Positions 38,701 through 52,600 of a DNA stretch of 64,000 bases are shown piece by piece. Within the stretch, counting starts at the first letter, position 1, and each line of letters begins with the position of its first letter. The notes under the pieces were generated by a model. That model saw only the letters and a program-made list of their open reading frames with translations. It made no database searches and was not told the origin of the DNA. The translations under genes and the position numbers were made by a program. The DNA comes from Orthonyx spaldingii (lineage: Eukaryota > Chordata > Aves > Passeriformes > Orthonychidae), in NCBI GenBank assembly GCA_013397795.1, contig VZTJ01004015.1:3636553-3700552 (forward strand), written 5' to 3'.

Positions 38701-39774
38701 AGGCCTGTCCACATCACTCATTTCCTGTCAAATGGCTCCTGCTTGACCAATGCTGCCCTGTTGTGTGTGAAATGGGCTGTTTCCTAGTCTGGAGCTAACC
38801 CACGCCCCTCCCCAGGACCAAGCAGAGGCTCAGTTGTGCCTTTTGTCACCTTAAACCTTTCCCATACTGGAGAAATTTTGCAGCCCTCTACTGTCTGGGT
38901 AGAGACTTGTAGATAAATTTATCAGTAATCCCTCTGGGTCTGCATTAGGCATTTTTTCAGTCTGGCCATTTCTTTTTAGCCCTTCTCTTTTCACTCAGCC
39001 GGTGGTAGCTTTTGATAACTGCCCCAGTTGCAGGGCTTTCCTCAAGTATGTTCCTAGGAGGCGTGTCAAGCTGGATTTCCCCACCATGTTTATTGTCTAT
39101 AGTGTATGCTTATTGATAGATTCCCTAATTGCTCCGTTCCTGTGCAGCACATAAAAGCCATCTCAGAAGGTACCCTCAGTTTACTATGTTGACTTATAGA
39201 GGCTAGAGAGAAAGCAGAGAGGAGCCTTTCACCCTCATAGCTCTATAGAGAAGAGCATCATGTTAACTCTGCATAGTTGGGGATAGGGCCAACTCTCTGA
39301 GGATAAGCATGCCCCATGCTTTCCCATGCCTCAAAGCGTGAGGAAAAGCAGATCCACTTTAGATGTGAAAGAGGCTTTGAAAAAAACGTTCAGGAGTGTG
39401 AACCATTTCTGCAGGGTCTTTGCTATAATGCCTAATATTTGTATCTCATTCACAGAGGGAAGGATAGCTCCTTTCAAGACCATATCTTACAGGTTTGAGA
39501 GAAAACCTAACTCAGCCTTGAGCCCAGTTATTGACTCGTAAAGAACTCTGTTTGACATCTGATTAATCTGCCTTTTTCTCCTTCTAAACCTTTTTGCTGA
39601 GCTCATGTTAAGGTTTTCTGTTTCTGTTACTATTTTATTACAGATACTATGTGAGGGATAAGTATGTATATTGTATTGCATGCATGTAACATAAGACAGT
39701 CTCTGCCCAGAGATACTGGCAGTGTAATACACAAACAGTTACTGTACAATGTGAGGAATCTGATTTTCTTTTTC

Positions 39775-40175
39775 ATTTTAGATAAAAACAAATGTAGTTA
39801 ATAAGGCATCTAGATCAATTTTTAAAAAACTTCAATTGCCAAATTTATTTTGACAAAGTTTTATAAATTAAATTGATAAAATTATGCAATATGACAATAT
39901 TTATACTCAGAATCAATATGCATAGTACTATGTTTCAGGCTGAGTTCATAAGGCTGCTTTGTAGCAGATACTACAGTGCCACATGACTTTCCTAAAGAAC
40001 AGTATTGACAAGCAAATAGATGCTGTTTGTGGTATTAAAAGAGCATATTGTGTACAGATATTTGTAAACAAAGTATGCTATTAAATTATTACTTAGTATT
40101 TATTCAATTATTAAACAACTCTCAATTATCATTTACAATTGGAACTTTAGTGCAAAAATGCTGTGTTAGATGGGA
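39775..40175. other. AT-rich block with homeodomain-type words
   Basis: A run of several hundred bases is dominated by A and T and has many AATTAT, ATTATT and TTTATT words, together with ATATGCATAGTA near 39,915. No open frame is supported. It could serve as a matrix-attachment-type region or contain homeodomain sites, but composition is the only evidence. Confidence 0.3.
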
Positions 40176-40888
40176 GCAATGTGCAATTATGGTTCCTCAT
40201 AGTTATCCATAAACGCTTTTCAGAGAATTAGCTCACGTCAGCTCTCCCCACAAGCAACTGATTACCTGAATATCTGTGGAATCATTGTGTCTGGCACACA
40301 CACTCTCATTGCCCAGAGTCCTTTCTAGGTACTAATAATACCTTCCCAAAGCATTATTATGATGTTTGAGAACTGCTTATTGTACTTAGAGCTTCCCCAA
40401 CAAGGTATTTGCAAAGCTCTCTCTTAGCATGTTTTCTGCCATTGTAAGCAGAGAGGGGCTGTGTTCATGGTGCAGACATAGCACAGTGGCACACTGATGT
40501 GAGCTTGCCCACAGTGCTCACAGTGGGGTCACAGGGTGTCACAGCACCATTGTGACTTTGATAACTCCTCCCGTGCCCACTGTTATGGACAGCTGATTGC
40601 TTTCTGACAGAGGGGAATGGGAGTTGCTGCCTCAGGTTGAAGCAAGATGCAACCAAATCTGCTCTCAAGGAGGCTCTCTTGATGCCTGCCTGGTAGGCTA
40701 GGGTCCTGTGGAGAAAACTGTTGAATTTGAACTAGTTTGGCCTGCACATGCTGTGATATATAATGTGTATATATATCTCCAGCAAGTTAGATGCTATTTA
40801 AGCTGATGGTAAGTCAATAGAAAAGATGCTGTACCGTCTTCCTCTCTCTGACTTTGGGTCTCACCAGGTTTTGTTCTCCTCTGCCTAG

Positions 40889-40969
40889 ATGGCGGATTGC
40901 AGATGGAGCAGTTGCCTGACATACTTATAAAGAAAATTCTCTTCTATTTCATTTTCAACAATGCTGTCA
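40889..40969 (+). CDS. Candidate internal exon with F-box-like motif
   Basis: An 81-nt segment is preceded by a near-ideal acceptor (TTTTGTTCTCCTCTGCCTAG) and followed by the consensus donor GTAAGTTC. It is open in a frame that enters and leaves after the first base of a codon, so the exon is symmetric. The peptide begins GGLQMEQ and continues LPDILIKKILFYF. That matches the start of the F-box pattern, in which L-P, then L, then I-L and an aromatic or Leu are conserved, as in 'LPDELLLKILSYL'. The F-box would then be completed in the next exon, which I could not find. F-box proteins bind SKP1 and recruit substrates to Cullin-1 ubiquitin ligases. The parent gene is not identified. Alternatives are a chance open splice pair or a decayed pseudogene exon. 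Both splice signals and the motif are seen; the function is inferred. Confidence 0.35.
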
Positions 40970-43900
40970 GTAAGTTCTTAAAACTGCTTCTATTAACTTA
41001 GTGTGTGATGGCTTTTTGTGCTCTCTGCCTTTTCTCTACATGCTCTCTTGGCTCTTTGTAACCTGCAAACCTTAGTCATTTCTGTAGCTTTATGTATATA
41101 GCCATGAATTGGAATTAGGTGTCTAGCCTACATAAACCTCATTCTACTGATGTAACATATTCTTAAAGCCTTGGCTTTGATGTCACTATTAATCAGCACT
41201 TGACTTTCAGTTAGATTTCTAGTTTGCAAATGTAGGGATCAAAACAGATATTCAGGTTTGTTGAGGGCTGTTTGAATGGCTTCAGGCTATCCTTTGTACT
41301 GGGGTGAAGCAAATGAGCAAACAAAATGTTCTATTAGCAAAATGAGAAGCTTTTAATTTTCCTTTAACAAGTTAGGAATTTAGAACAACCTGTTAACATC
41401 ATTATGAATCACCAGTGCAGTGTCTAAGGTATGTTTTGGTTGTTATTACTGGAAGATCTGTACAGCTCCTGAACAAACAAACCCAGACTTTTTTATACTA
41501 AATGAAGATAGTGAAATGAAAAGTTTGCAAAGGCCATTGATAATACTGCCAGTGGATGCCTGTTCCCAGACACAGACACAGAATTTTAGGGTGCTATAGG
41601 AGGTCTCTCAAATTCTGGATAGAAGTGTATCTCTCAAAAGTCTGTATGCAGTCCCTCTTGTTTGACAACTAAGCTGCAGTCCTGCTTGCTCTGTTCCCTG
41701 TCCTGCTGATCAGGCGTTGCAGAGGGGATTCCATTAGAAGGTATTCCAGGACAAAGTGAACAAGGGAGTTTCCTCCACATCAGCATAAATTGTGGCATGG
41801 TGGTTACAAGAAAGATGAGTACAAGGCTATCTCAGTACCTCCTGAGGCAGCTGGGAGAGAACCTGGGTAGGGCTCTATTAGTTGTCCTAAATGAAAAAAA
41901 AAAAGGCAGGAATGGCATCCTACACTAATTGCAAATGTCGAGTGTTTGGATCTTATCGAGAATCCTTTGGAAAGAGGAGTCTGCATATACCCCAATACAA
42001 TGCTTAAGTAGCAGTTACTGTAGTTTTAAATTACATCTGCCCCAGAGCTAGCTGGTTTCAGCCAGATTGGACCAAAATGAGAGGCTTGCAACCTTCTCTT
42101 CTTTGTCATATGGATATGCCTTTTATCTTTAGTATCTAGGATTTAATACTGCAAGGGAGACTAGACTCTTGCAATCAAGCGAGTAAGTGTTGCCCTGAAA
42201 ATGTAAAGACTTTGACATATAAATTATGAAACCAGAGTTGTTGATTGGTAGCTGCAGAAATGTGGAGTAATTAATCTTATATTTCTCTTATGGAAGGCTG
42301 AGAGAGGTTAGCATGTCAGTACTTCATGCTTCTGTCAGAAAGAAAAGCAGAAGGAACAAAACCATAACTAAAAAAGATCCCAACATGCAGATTTGTCAGA
42401 TGTGTGATTGCAGGTCAAAGAGTTTTCAGCACATCCCAAAGGTTTGGGAGACAAAGAGGCCCTGATGGAACCAACTCTTGAAACATTGTAATTTCTTTCT
42501 CTTACAGTTAGTTGCTTTTCTTTATTTACTTTACTTTTTCTTCATTTGCCATTCTCTTCCAACATCTTGGAATTTGAGCTATACTAATTTGGATATTGCA
42601 TCATATTTAGAGGCAATATGGAAGCTGCACATTACTTAGTTCACCTAAGTAAGTAAATATCAGTGAACATGTCTAAGAGAGCATTGAGGGGGTTTAAAGT
42701 GGTATGATATGCAGAGTGAGGGGTCTGGAAGAAGAGGTAAGCTACCCCAATTTAGACTTCCTCCAGACTTAATTGGCATTCTTCAGTCTACATAGACCCC
42801 CCTCAGTTGTTGAGCCAGCATCTTCTCATAAGTCAATTTCTATGTCACACTCTGGAAACAAAACAGAGTAGAAGCACACAATTTTGAATGTAATCAGACC
42901 TATTATCTGGTTTGATCATTATTTTGTAGAGATTTGATTGCTACTTATGATCTGCAATAGAGGTCATTATTTTATTACATGCTTTCTGGGTATGATTAAG
43001 TCACTTAAATGAAGGCTTTCTTTCAGTTTAAGTTAGTAAGAATAATATACTTGTGATTTCATGTAAATAAATCTGAATTTCCACAAATCTGCATGCATTG
43101 TACTATGAAAGCTTTTTTGTTAGAATATACAGATACAAGTAGATTAATAAAGTATAGAACTTTGTGCAAACTAAAAATATAATTTTTATAGAAAAAATAT
43201 TTTTGTTTTAAATTTTATATAAATTATCTCCAATGCTGCAATCCCATTATTCATGTCACAGGTTTTGAGAACGAAAGATGTAGTTTCTTCTTGGATATGT
43301 GGCTCTTAACAGGAAAAGGAAGGCAGTGTTGCTCAACAAACTTGAGTATTCCAAAAATAAATTTAATGTTGTTAAGATTTACTTTATTGAAAGTTATTTG
43401 GTGAGTGAGATGCGTAATTGTTCAACTGCATTGCAGATTTAAGAGTTAGGTTTTATTCACAGGTGTTGTTCCCTCAGGTATTTCTCCAGGTGTCTTAAGA
43501 GCCTATATTGAACTCTAGCAAGTCTTTAATGCGTCTGGGGAAAACTGAGATAAGTCAGTATTACTCAGTCTTGAGTGAGTCTGTAAGTTGCCCGGTACGG
43601 ATATTTGCCCGTCTTGTTAAATTGAGAACCTGGAAGAAAAAGAAGGAAGAGTGGGTAGTGAATGAGTTGGGCAGCTCCTCCAAGGACGAAAGAGATGTGT
43701 ATGTCTTGAGAGATCACAAAAAGCTGAAATTCTGTATAGGGAAAGAGAGTTAGGATGAGAGAGTGTAGTCCCTAATGGAGAGACTGGACCTGAGAAAGGG
43801 TGACATTGATAAGTGGTACATGTTGGGCTGGATAGCTTGGTCTCTTCGTGCACTGCTAACTCTTGATGTGCCCAGTTCTGCCTGAGCCTAGACATTGATC

Positions 43901-46575
43901 CTATATCAGTGCTATGGCTGCTCTAAAGCAGTTTAGTAACAGAAAATGCACAAGAGACGGGGCTTTTGGCCACCCTGTTTCATGACCAACTCTCTGTAAA
44001 ATACTCAGACCCTTTCAACCCTCATATGGACTGAGGACTCCAAAACAATCTACAGAAATAGCTTTCTTACACACACTGCTGAACTGGTCCCAGTGCATGA
44101 AAGAAAGGTTCCTTTGCCCATCAAGCCACAATAACTTCTCCCCTGTACTTATTTACATCAAATTTTTGTACCATTTATATAGGTTTTGTTCTCAAATAAC
44201 ATATTTGTTATGGTTACCTATTACATGGGAAAAAGGCAGGCCAAGCACAGCTACTACTGATAATAAAAAATATTCACCTGCACAGCAGGCAAAAACGTCA
44301 TGAGATTAGGTAAGATTGGTTAAATACAAATCACACTGAGAAGCAAATAAACTAATCTATAACGTTCTGCAGAACCTTTCAGACTGGTGGGTCAGTTTGG
44401 CATTAGCGAGATGCACTGCAAATGTATCTCAGAGCCATGAAATGTCATGTGTAGCATGTTCACCACTGACTTATTGTACTCCAGCTAGAGAGCTCATGTA
44501 CCCCTCTTGTGGTATTGTATACCTCAGGAAGCTTACCTTTTTTATTAAATATTCTTGCTCCAAGTTTTTTTCAGATGGACTGATAACAATCAGAGCTCAC
44601 CAGTTTTTTGAATGGCTGGTATTTGTGTGTGAAACTGAAAACTTGCAGGGAAAGCTTTAAGTAATGGTAGGAGTTCAGATGCATGACTGTGTTATGCAAA
44701 TAGTTATTTGTGGTTTGTTAGGGAAACCAAGGCAGCAGATGGCCATTTTTTTTCCCATCTTAGATTCCAAATGAGGTCATCTTGCTCTAGAAAAAAATCC
44801 CTGGTTTAGGGAATCTTGTGATTCTACTCTTTCATTTTGGTGGTTTGTTTTTTGTTTTAACTGAAAGGGGTTGTATTTGGAAATGTTTGAATACCCTTTT
44901 CCCAACTCTCCTTTGATTGAAGATTGTCCCATCATTTCTGTGCAGCTGCCACAACTGTCTCTGTGCTTGTACTTCAAGTGAGCTTAGCAGACTTCTTTGT
45001 CTTGTAACACCATCCTTACATAAAGACCCAGTCACTCAACTACTAATTCATAAGTAATCTTTTTCAATAGAAAATGCCTTCTCAATTCACTATGGAAGCT
45101 GTTTGTGTCTGTCTTTTCTATGTACCATAGCTTTCTCTGTACGTGGTTTCTGAGCTAAGATGCATCAAAATAGGTGGCTGAACCAAAGAGATATTTTTCC
45201 TGGACCTGCCTCAGAAAGCAGCATTGCAAGTTGAAACTCCATTTTTAAATTCAACTTCTCCCTCTTGGAAAAAATTCACTAAAGTCAAAGTATCACTTTT
45301 TATAGCCTCAGTAACTCTTTCAGGATTTTCAAAGTCAATTCAGCTCTAAGCTGAAGTAATTATGGCACATGCTATAAACCACAAGCACTGTAAACTCAGC
45401 ATGGACTGCTATATCACCATCTTGGAAGCATATCAATCTCCTTTTACTCTAATTTGTTATACACACTGTTTCTTTGGTGGCTTTTTCTTACCTCACATTC
45501 ATCTATTCATCTACTAAAAGAAACGAGAATGTGGTCTGTTCCAAATCCATAAAAAGATAGGACACTTTTGGAGCCATGGAACTTGGAATTAAAGTGGCTT
45601 TAGAATAAAAAATAATAAATTGTACTTTTTCTTGCTATTGTCTCTTCTGAAGGAAAGCAGTATGCTGTTAACTTAAGGCTATTGGTAGATGAGAGTGTGC
45701 CTCCTAGCACAGTGAGGATCCACTGGCACTAATTATTGTAGCTGTACTTGCTACCTCCAACTTACATGTGAATGCATAGAACTCATAGGTAAGAGACAGT
45801 CTTTTTTGTACAAGGCATCTCTAAGAAGCAGGCAAGGAAACCTTGGATGTTTTCTTTCTAAGGTTTGGTAGATAATGAAAGAATAAACCATTTACAGTGC
45901 CTCATATCTGAACATTTCCTTGATGTTTATAAGATTTACAGAAGAATTGGATTTTATTCTTTTTTTCTTATTTTTTTGCAAATGTATGCTCATCCAAGTT
46001 TTGCCCAGGCCTGAATATGAAATGCCAGACTACCACAAGAAAGCCTAGGCATCACAATACTTTTCCAGCTCGAGCAGCAACTGAAAGTCTCATGAGACAG
46101 CTTACAGAATTCCAGCTCAAACTTGTAGAACCAAGATGTTTACATAATTTATATAAGGTGGGGCTATATATACATTAGGTGGTTAGCTATACTAATAGCT
46201 AAATTTTCAAAGTTGCTCAGCACATGCAGCATTTGGGCTTCAGACCCTTACAGAATGGTGGTAAAATCCTTCGTCCCACATAACTGTGAGAAGGGGAGAA
46301 TGATTTTTTCTGCTGCCCTTTTACAGGGTTTAAACCAGCCTTTATTTTAGACCACAAGTGTCACTGCATGTCATAATTATTTTGACTTAACATTTCTAGG
46401 TGGTAGCAATTCAAGGCTTCAAAACAGCCCGCAATAGTTAACTTCAGGAAGTATTCAAGTATTCACATCAGAGTGTTTGAGTAACTTATATGACATCTAT
46501 AGATGTGATGCAGGAATAAAAACCTACCCCTCACCTTCATGAGGAATGATGGAATTCTGATCCCACTAGTGTATA
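40970..46575. other. Single-copy DNA, no supported gene
   Basis: If the F-box-like exon is real this would be its downstream intron. A very AT-rich stretch lies at about 43,120-43,230. Acceptor-like tracts ending near 42,507 and 44,569 precede short open frames that run into stops without good donors. No repeat element was recognised. Confidence 0.5.
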
Positions 46576-46638
46576 AACCATATCACTGACAGAAAATGAA
46601 GGAGAACCATATCACTGACAGAAAATGAAGGAGAACCA
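46576..46638. repeat. 29-bp direct tandem duplication
   Basis: The 29-base unit beginning AACCATATCACTGACAGAAA is present twice without a mismatch (46,576-46,604 and 46,605-46,633), followed by five bases of a third copy (AACCA). Perfect identity suggests a recent slippage or duplication event, or an assembly artefact. Confidence 0.95.
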
Positions 46639-49600
46639 AAAGTTCCTCTGCTGTCAAACATTTATGGCTTATCAGATGTCCTTTTATTTTTCTAATTCAA
46701 ACTGTTCTGAACATGAGGAACAGCTTTGTGAAGCTCAGTAGCTTCAAAGAAAAAAGATATCAGTGCTTAAGATCTCCACACTGAAATATCTTAGATGAGA
46801 GGGAAAAATTTTTTTGCCAAGGCCACTGTCCACAAGGAGATAGGTGTGATAAGCATGTTGTTTACACTTTGATCTTGCATGAAAGGTCATTAAAAAACCC
46901 TCACTGAGTGTGGATTGCACACTCCAAGAGCAACAACATGTATTCCAATCTTAAAATACCTCAAGATGGAACAAACTTAGGGACTGCCACATATGACAGG
47001 GTGCTTCATGAAACTTCGAAAGATACAGGTCTTGGAAAACCAAAAGAAAACAACCAGTGAGCTTACAGGACATATTTTTCTAAGAAAAATCAATTACCAT
47101 TGTTTTCTAAAATACTTGCTGACCACAAAACAATGTGATTTCTCAGTCCTAGTGGATGTAGTTACCTCTAAGAACCTATTCCTTCCCATTCTAAAACGTA
47201 GCAGAGTACAAGAGACATTTCTGAGACTGATTTCCCCACCACAGAACCAGTATATTTTAAAAAGAGGCAAAGTGCACTTTATGAGGAAATGAGAGAGGGC
47301 CCAAAATGCCTTTTAATTTATTTTTAGAATAAATACCATTAAACTGAATTTTGAAGCTATATATTTTTATTTTGTATGCAATGCTTATATTGTAGAAAGG
47401 AGCCATTTCATGAACGATTGAAATAAGCAGTTGCTAACAATGAAGTCACTATTTTGTTGAAACCTGATAAACTTTCCTGGATGATTTGGGATTTTTTAAC
47501 AATGTTTTTCAAGTCTGAAAAGAAAAAAATGGAACCTTAATTTTGGCAGAAATGAAAAATGATTTCTGTGTCAGCTTCATTTGGATATGGAAAACCTGTT
47601 TCAAACCATTCATGGCTCCACCTCTCACAAAGTATTTATTATGTACTATAAATTACATATAACATGTAACATAAAAATTAAATAGAATTGTTCTGGAACC
47701 ACAGATACAGATTGAGAGTTAATTAAATGAATGCATGGGGAAAAATCTGTGTGAGATACAGAACTAGGGGTTCCCTGCTGTACCTATTTAATGAAGTCTC
47801 ATCCATCTGATGGCTCCTGGACCCACTCTTCAACACTTCCACAAAAATGTCACAATCTTTATAGGGGAAATGTGTGGAATGTGCCTTACCCACATCAAGT
47901 ACACCATTTTACAATTCCAATCCAATTAATTAAGTCTCTATTCTTCATGCATGAATGGCCGTCTCTCAGTTACACACCCAAGGCAAAGCTCCAAGGGGGC
48001 CAGGCAGCCAAAAAAGAAGGTACATTCCCAGCTCTCATTTACTTAAATACATATTTTTGGTAAAAACAAAATGTTTAAAATTACTTCAAATAAAAGTGTA
48101 TATATTTCTCCAGGGCCAGAGCATCAATAACTTATGTCTCAGGAAAATGAGCTTTTATTATTTTTATTTTTAATGCAGAATCATAATTAAAGCAGGGAGG
48201 AGAGGACAGCCTCCTCTGTGAATGAGAAAATTAGACTCAGTGTAGTGAGATGGGAGGGTAGAAGGAGACTTCTGATGCGTGATTAAATGAAGAGGCAGTA
48301 TGGTGAGGGCAGATGAGACACAGCACAGTGGGAGTACGGAAAGCAGGGTGAAAGAAATAAACAGAAGACAGGATGTTAAAGTACCATGACCTGACTGTAC
48401 TCCTGAAGAGTTAAAAATGAACTGATCATCTGTCAGGAAACCACACAAGAGGGGGGTGATTCGATTCTAGTCCAACCTCCCTGGGTAGGAATGTTGCTCT
48501 TCTGTGATTAAGGGAGAAGGGTAACTATTTTCTTCTTACTGTACAGCATTGCACCGTTATTTTTAGCACTCGATTTCTAAATGCGTTTCCTATAGATCAT
48601 CTGTCATTTCAGTGTTAGAAACAACCATGCTATTTTTTCTGTAATCATATGGAGTCTTCTCATTTATGCACTTGTTTATACTGATCAAAACCTCAACCAA
48701 TTCATTGTATTGTCTGGACAGTCAAGATCCAGCTCAGGGAAGCACTTGCTTAGGTTCTCTCTCCTACTGCAACTTCACCCCAAAATAAAAGCTCACATTA
48801 GAAATACCAACATGTACAAAAACTATTCTTGCTCTCTCAGAACCACCCAGATGTCGAAGAGAGGTCACAGACAGGAATGACCTGTTCCAAAATTAGCCAT
48901 AGTAGTATAAAATGTTGCGGGCCCCTCTTGTCGGACAGTATTAGTCTCTGTGGGAAGAATCATGTTAGTGCTGCCCAGAGGCAGTGGCTGTCATTGTAAA
49001 TAGTCAATCATTTCAGTAAAAAACCCCACCACAGCCAGCCGTGCCTTGTCAGGGGGATCTGAGGTGGGGGTTGGAAGTGGCAGGCCTTGCTGGTACCGTA
49101 GCATCAGCTCTTCCCTCCTTTCCTCGGTGGTGGTTTCTGTGCCAGTATGAACAAAATGCCAGTGCAAGTGTGTTCTTGACAGGTGCTATTAGGACAGGGG
49201 ATTGTTTCACCTGTTGCAATTACACCTTGGAACTTTTTTACACTTTTCTGCAGAGGTGAGATTTCCCAAATGAAATTCTATTTTCCAACTGTATTGCAAG
49301 TTTGAGGCATTTCACCCATTTACATATCCCTTCAATCTGTCATCATTGATAGTAGAAGGGAAAAACCTGAAATAGAGAGGGAAAGCTGACAAGTCCTAAA
49401 ATTAAAAAGTTATTGATTAAGCCATTTGACTTGTTCTTTCATTCCAGTATTGTACTCCAGGAAACAAATGTTTAATTTATTTTGGATAAAGGGATTCAAT
49501 TTGTGATAATGCCATGGAAATATAATTTCCTTACAAACTCAGATTTCTCATAGGAAAATGTTAATGAGTCTTTTCCATTACACTAAAAATACCATGTACA

Positions 49601-52600
49601 AGAGCTGGTTGAGTAGTGCCCAGACAATGTTTTCCAACATTTGTCAGAATTGTGCTTGGTTCAAGAAAATTCATATCCCGTTGTACTATTTGCCAACATT
49701 TACATGAACAGTTTTTGTTTAGGTAAAGGTTGGCTGGTTCCCTAAAAATTATCAGTTCCTTCAAAAACAAAGAACAGATACAGTATCAGGTCATTAAATG
49801 GCCAACCACAATCTTCATTGCTAATAATAAATGTTTTACTTTGCAAGCAACCTTTAAGATCAAAATTGTTCATAAAAAATGCAAACATACCTGGTATTAT
49901 GCAAAGAATAATTTAGGTATTATTCATCTGCAGAAAGAGTATCAATGCCTGTTTGCATTGATAAATGTGATTATTAAATATATTGCCAGAACTCTGACTT
50001 GGTCCACAAATACTCATTAAATGGAAAAAATTCAGAACATTATCACAATTCCTTCCCTGCGATTAATTAAACACCATGTATTGTTTAAGAACATAATTTT
50101 TTTTCTCATTCCAAAATGTTTTATTTTCAAAATACAAGGAAATAGACCTTAGTATTTATCCTATTTTGATGCAATGGCAACATTACAGTAGTAATCAGAG
50201 TACTCAATCAGAATTGGGCCTTCTTTGTACACAGTGCTAGTAAAAGACATTAATTCCATGAAGTACATAACCTAGAGTTATTTCAAAAAAATAAATGCCT
50301 TTGAAATTGTGAGAACACAGTTCATCAACTCTTCCCTAAATTATATAGTACAGTTCACCAGCAAGTGCTGCATTCTTTATTAAAATTTGACATATTATAA
50401 TTTCATAATTAATCCTTATTTTAGGCTAGAGGAATTGCTGTTTTTTTAAAATTCTCATCACATTTTTCAAAAATATTTTTACTTTGTTTTTTAAAGGCAG
50501 TTGTAAGTTCTGGGGGGAAAAAACTTCTAAAATGTGATATGAGTGTCACCAATGCAGTAAGTTATACCTGAGTCTGTAAAGAGCCTGAAACAGTACCCTT
50601 GAAATGTAGGATTTATAAAATTTGTGCTAACATATAAGATTGGTTTAGATGCCCCATGATAATAATCTGAGAAATTTAAATGGCAGATTTTGTAAATATT
50701 TTATTACTGCTAAAACTGATTAGAAAAGAAAGGGACAGTAAAATATCAGTGGTCTCACTTAAGGTGGGTTTAGTAATAAAATCTGATTTCAAGAAGCAGG
50801 CAAGTGGCTTGTTCCAAGTTCTATGATTTAGCCATGGAGCTCCTCTCCACATACACCAGGGAGGTGACTTCACTCCCTCTGGCCCACGTTAAGGCCTCCC
50901 CAGTTAAGGATGTTCTGGTGCTGCTCTGACTGAACAGCCATGAGCTTTCAGAGAAGGAAGGTGGGCAAGACCAGCAGAAGGCAATCAGTGCACATCGTTC
51001 CATTCTGCCCTGCAGCCTCCCCTGGGAAAGAGAGCTGCTGCATCACACAGCACAGCTCCAGCAAGCTCACAGTTCAGGGCTGACTGTGGGCTGGTCATTG
51101 CTCTCAGCCCGGATTTGCCATGGTCACTCTCCTGTTAGTTGCAGGGAGGAGGCGTCAAACCCATTTCTCTCACATTGTCCTCTACAAAGTGAAAGGAAAA
51201 TATCTTCCATATCATACCATGTTGCATTCTCAAGAGCAACAGATCTGGACAAACCCAACCCTAGGACTGAATGAAAGTTCTGGATTCAAATAGTGATTTG
51301 GGGTGAAGTTGCAGGTAGGGGCCATATAAACTTGATGATAGTTGCCCTTGACTCACCTGAAATTCTAAATATAAACCCCCTTGAACTCTGAGATAATTCA
51401 GCTTGGTTTCCCTGTGTGTTTTCAGTGAACCCAACACTAGTTTTAAGTATCTCATGAATTTTAGATTTGGTTATAAACACTTTTACTATTTTTCTTGTGC
51501 ATTGTTTCATTTTCTGTGTACTTAGTAATCAATTGTTGGGGGTTTTAGTAAATGTGTTGGAGATTTCTTGTAAAGCTTTTTGGCTGTGTTTGTTTTTAGA
51601 GCCCATAAATCCTACTGTGTTTTATAAGACAACAGATTAATCAAACGAAGATATTTAGTAATATGTTGAACTGTGTTGGTGTTTTGTTTTGTTTTATTTT
51701 ATTTCTTGAAGAACTGTCATAAAAGTTGTAGATATTTAGTGATATTAATTAAGAAGCATAGTACTCATCAGATCAAACCAGTAGTTTCCTTTACCTACAA
51801 TCATCCAAAACATATTCTTGTTCCTTTCCTTATTTCTCACTCATAGCCTGCTAATATTGTCAGGATTGATGTCATCATTGATCCACTCCAGAATGCTATA
51901 TTCCCTGGAAACTAATTGGTGGGAGCGGGAGAGTGGCAAAATGAAGCCAAATTTATTTTAGCAATTTTGGGTTTTATAAAAAATAGTATGTTTCATGAAA
52001 CAGTGGTACCTGATATTTCTTTATGCTAGTCGTTTTCTCCTTGTTGACTTGTCCTCCATTCATTCTCCCCCTCACCCCCATAGCAAAATAAGAAAACCAG
52101 ATTACTGTAAATTTTGGCACAGAAGGGTATTTGCATCATTTTCTTAGAAGTCACATGCTTTGGATTTCCTCTTGTTTATGATATATTGAAATGTCTTCCA
52201 GATGTTCTTAATTATAAAAAGTTTTCAGGAAAGCAAAGTAATCCGTAATAAAATTTCCTCTACATTTTTTAAAATAGCCAATAAATTAGTGTACTGTAGC
52301 TTATCAAACTGCCACATAATTCTACATTTGACCCCAGTGCAGTAAGGTCTGGCATTTCCTTAAGACAGCTAGTTTGGTCAGAGGCAAAGGAGGCTTCCCT
52401 AGGCATCGTTTCAGTTCCTCTTCCAAGGGAGAGTGTTCCCTTCCTGGGGCCAGGCCAGCTGTGTGAGTGCTCATTGGTGTGAGCAGCTCTGACTTCCTAC
52501 ACAAACACAGCCACCTCTGCTGCACCAGCTTGGAAGAAGCAGATGTGTAACCTGGGGTATGATAGAATTTGAGTTCAGGGCACAGACAAAGAGAAAGTAT

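Larger units (their letters stand above)
23441..40888. other. Long single-copy interval, no supported gene
   Basis: In about 17 kb I see no recognisable coding exon, RNA gene or intact transposon. Minor items are a TG-rich stretch at 29,757-29,786, an inverted repeat at 25,260-25,329, a CACA run near 31,972, and short ancient-repeat words (GGGCCAAATTCACCAGTG at 34,325; TGTAAATCCTGACTCACTG near 33,055). Excellent acceptor-like tracts occur (for example those ending at 27,537, 27,845 and 31,079), but none has a convincing downstream donor with an open frame. The region may be intronic, intergenic or contain distal regulatory DNA. Confidence 0.5.

Noticed and set aside
48450..48510. TCTAGTCCAACCTCCCTGGG, similar to a CR1 3'-UTR phrase
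   Set aside because: Only about 20 bases match and the neighbouring words are not in the order or orientation expected for CR1.
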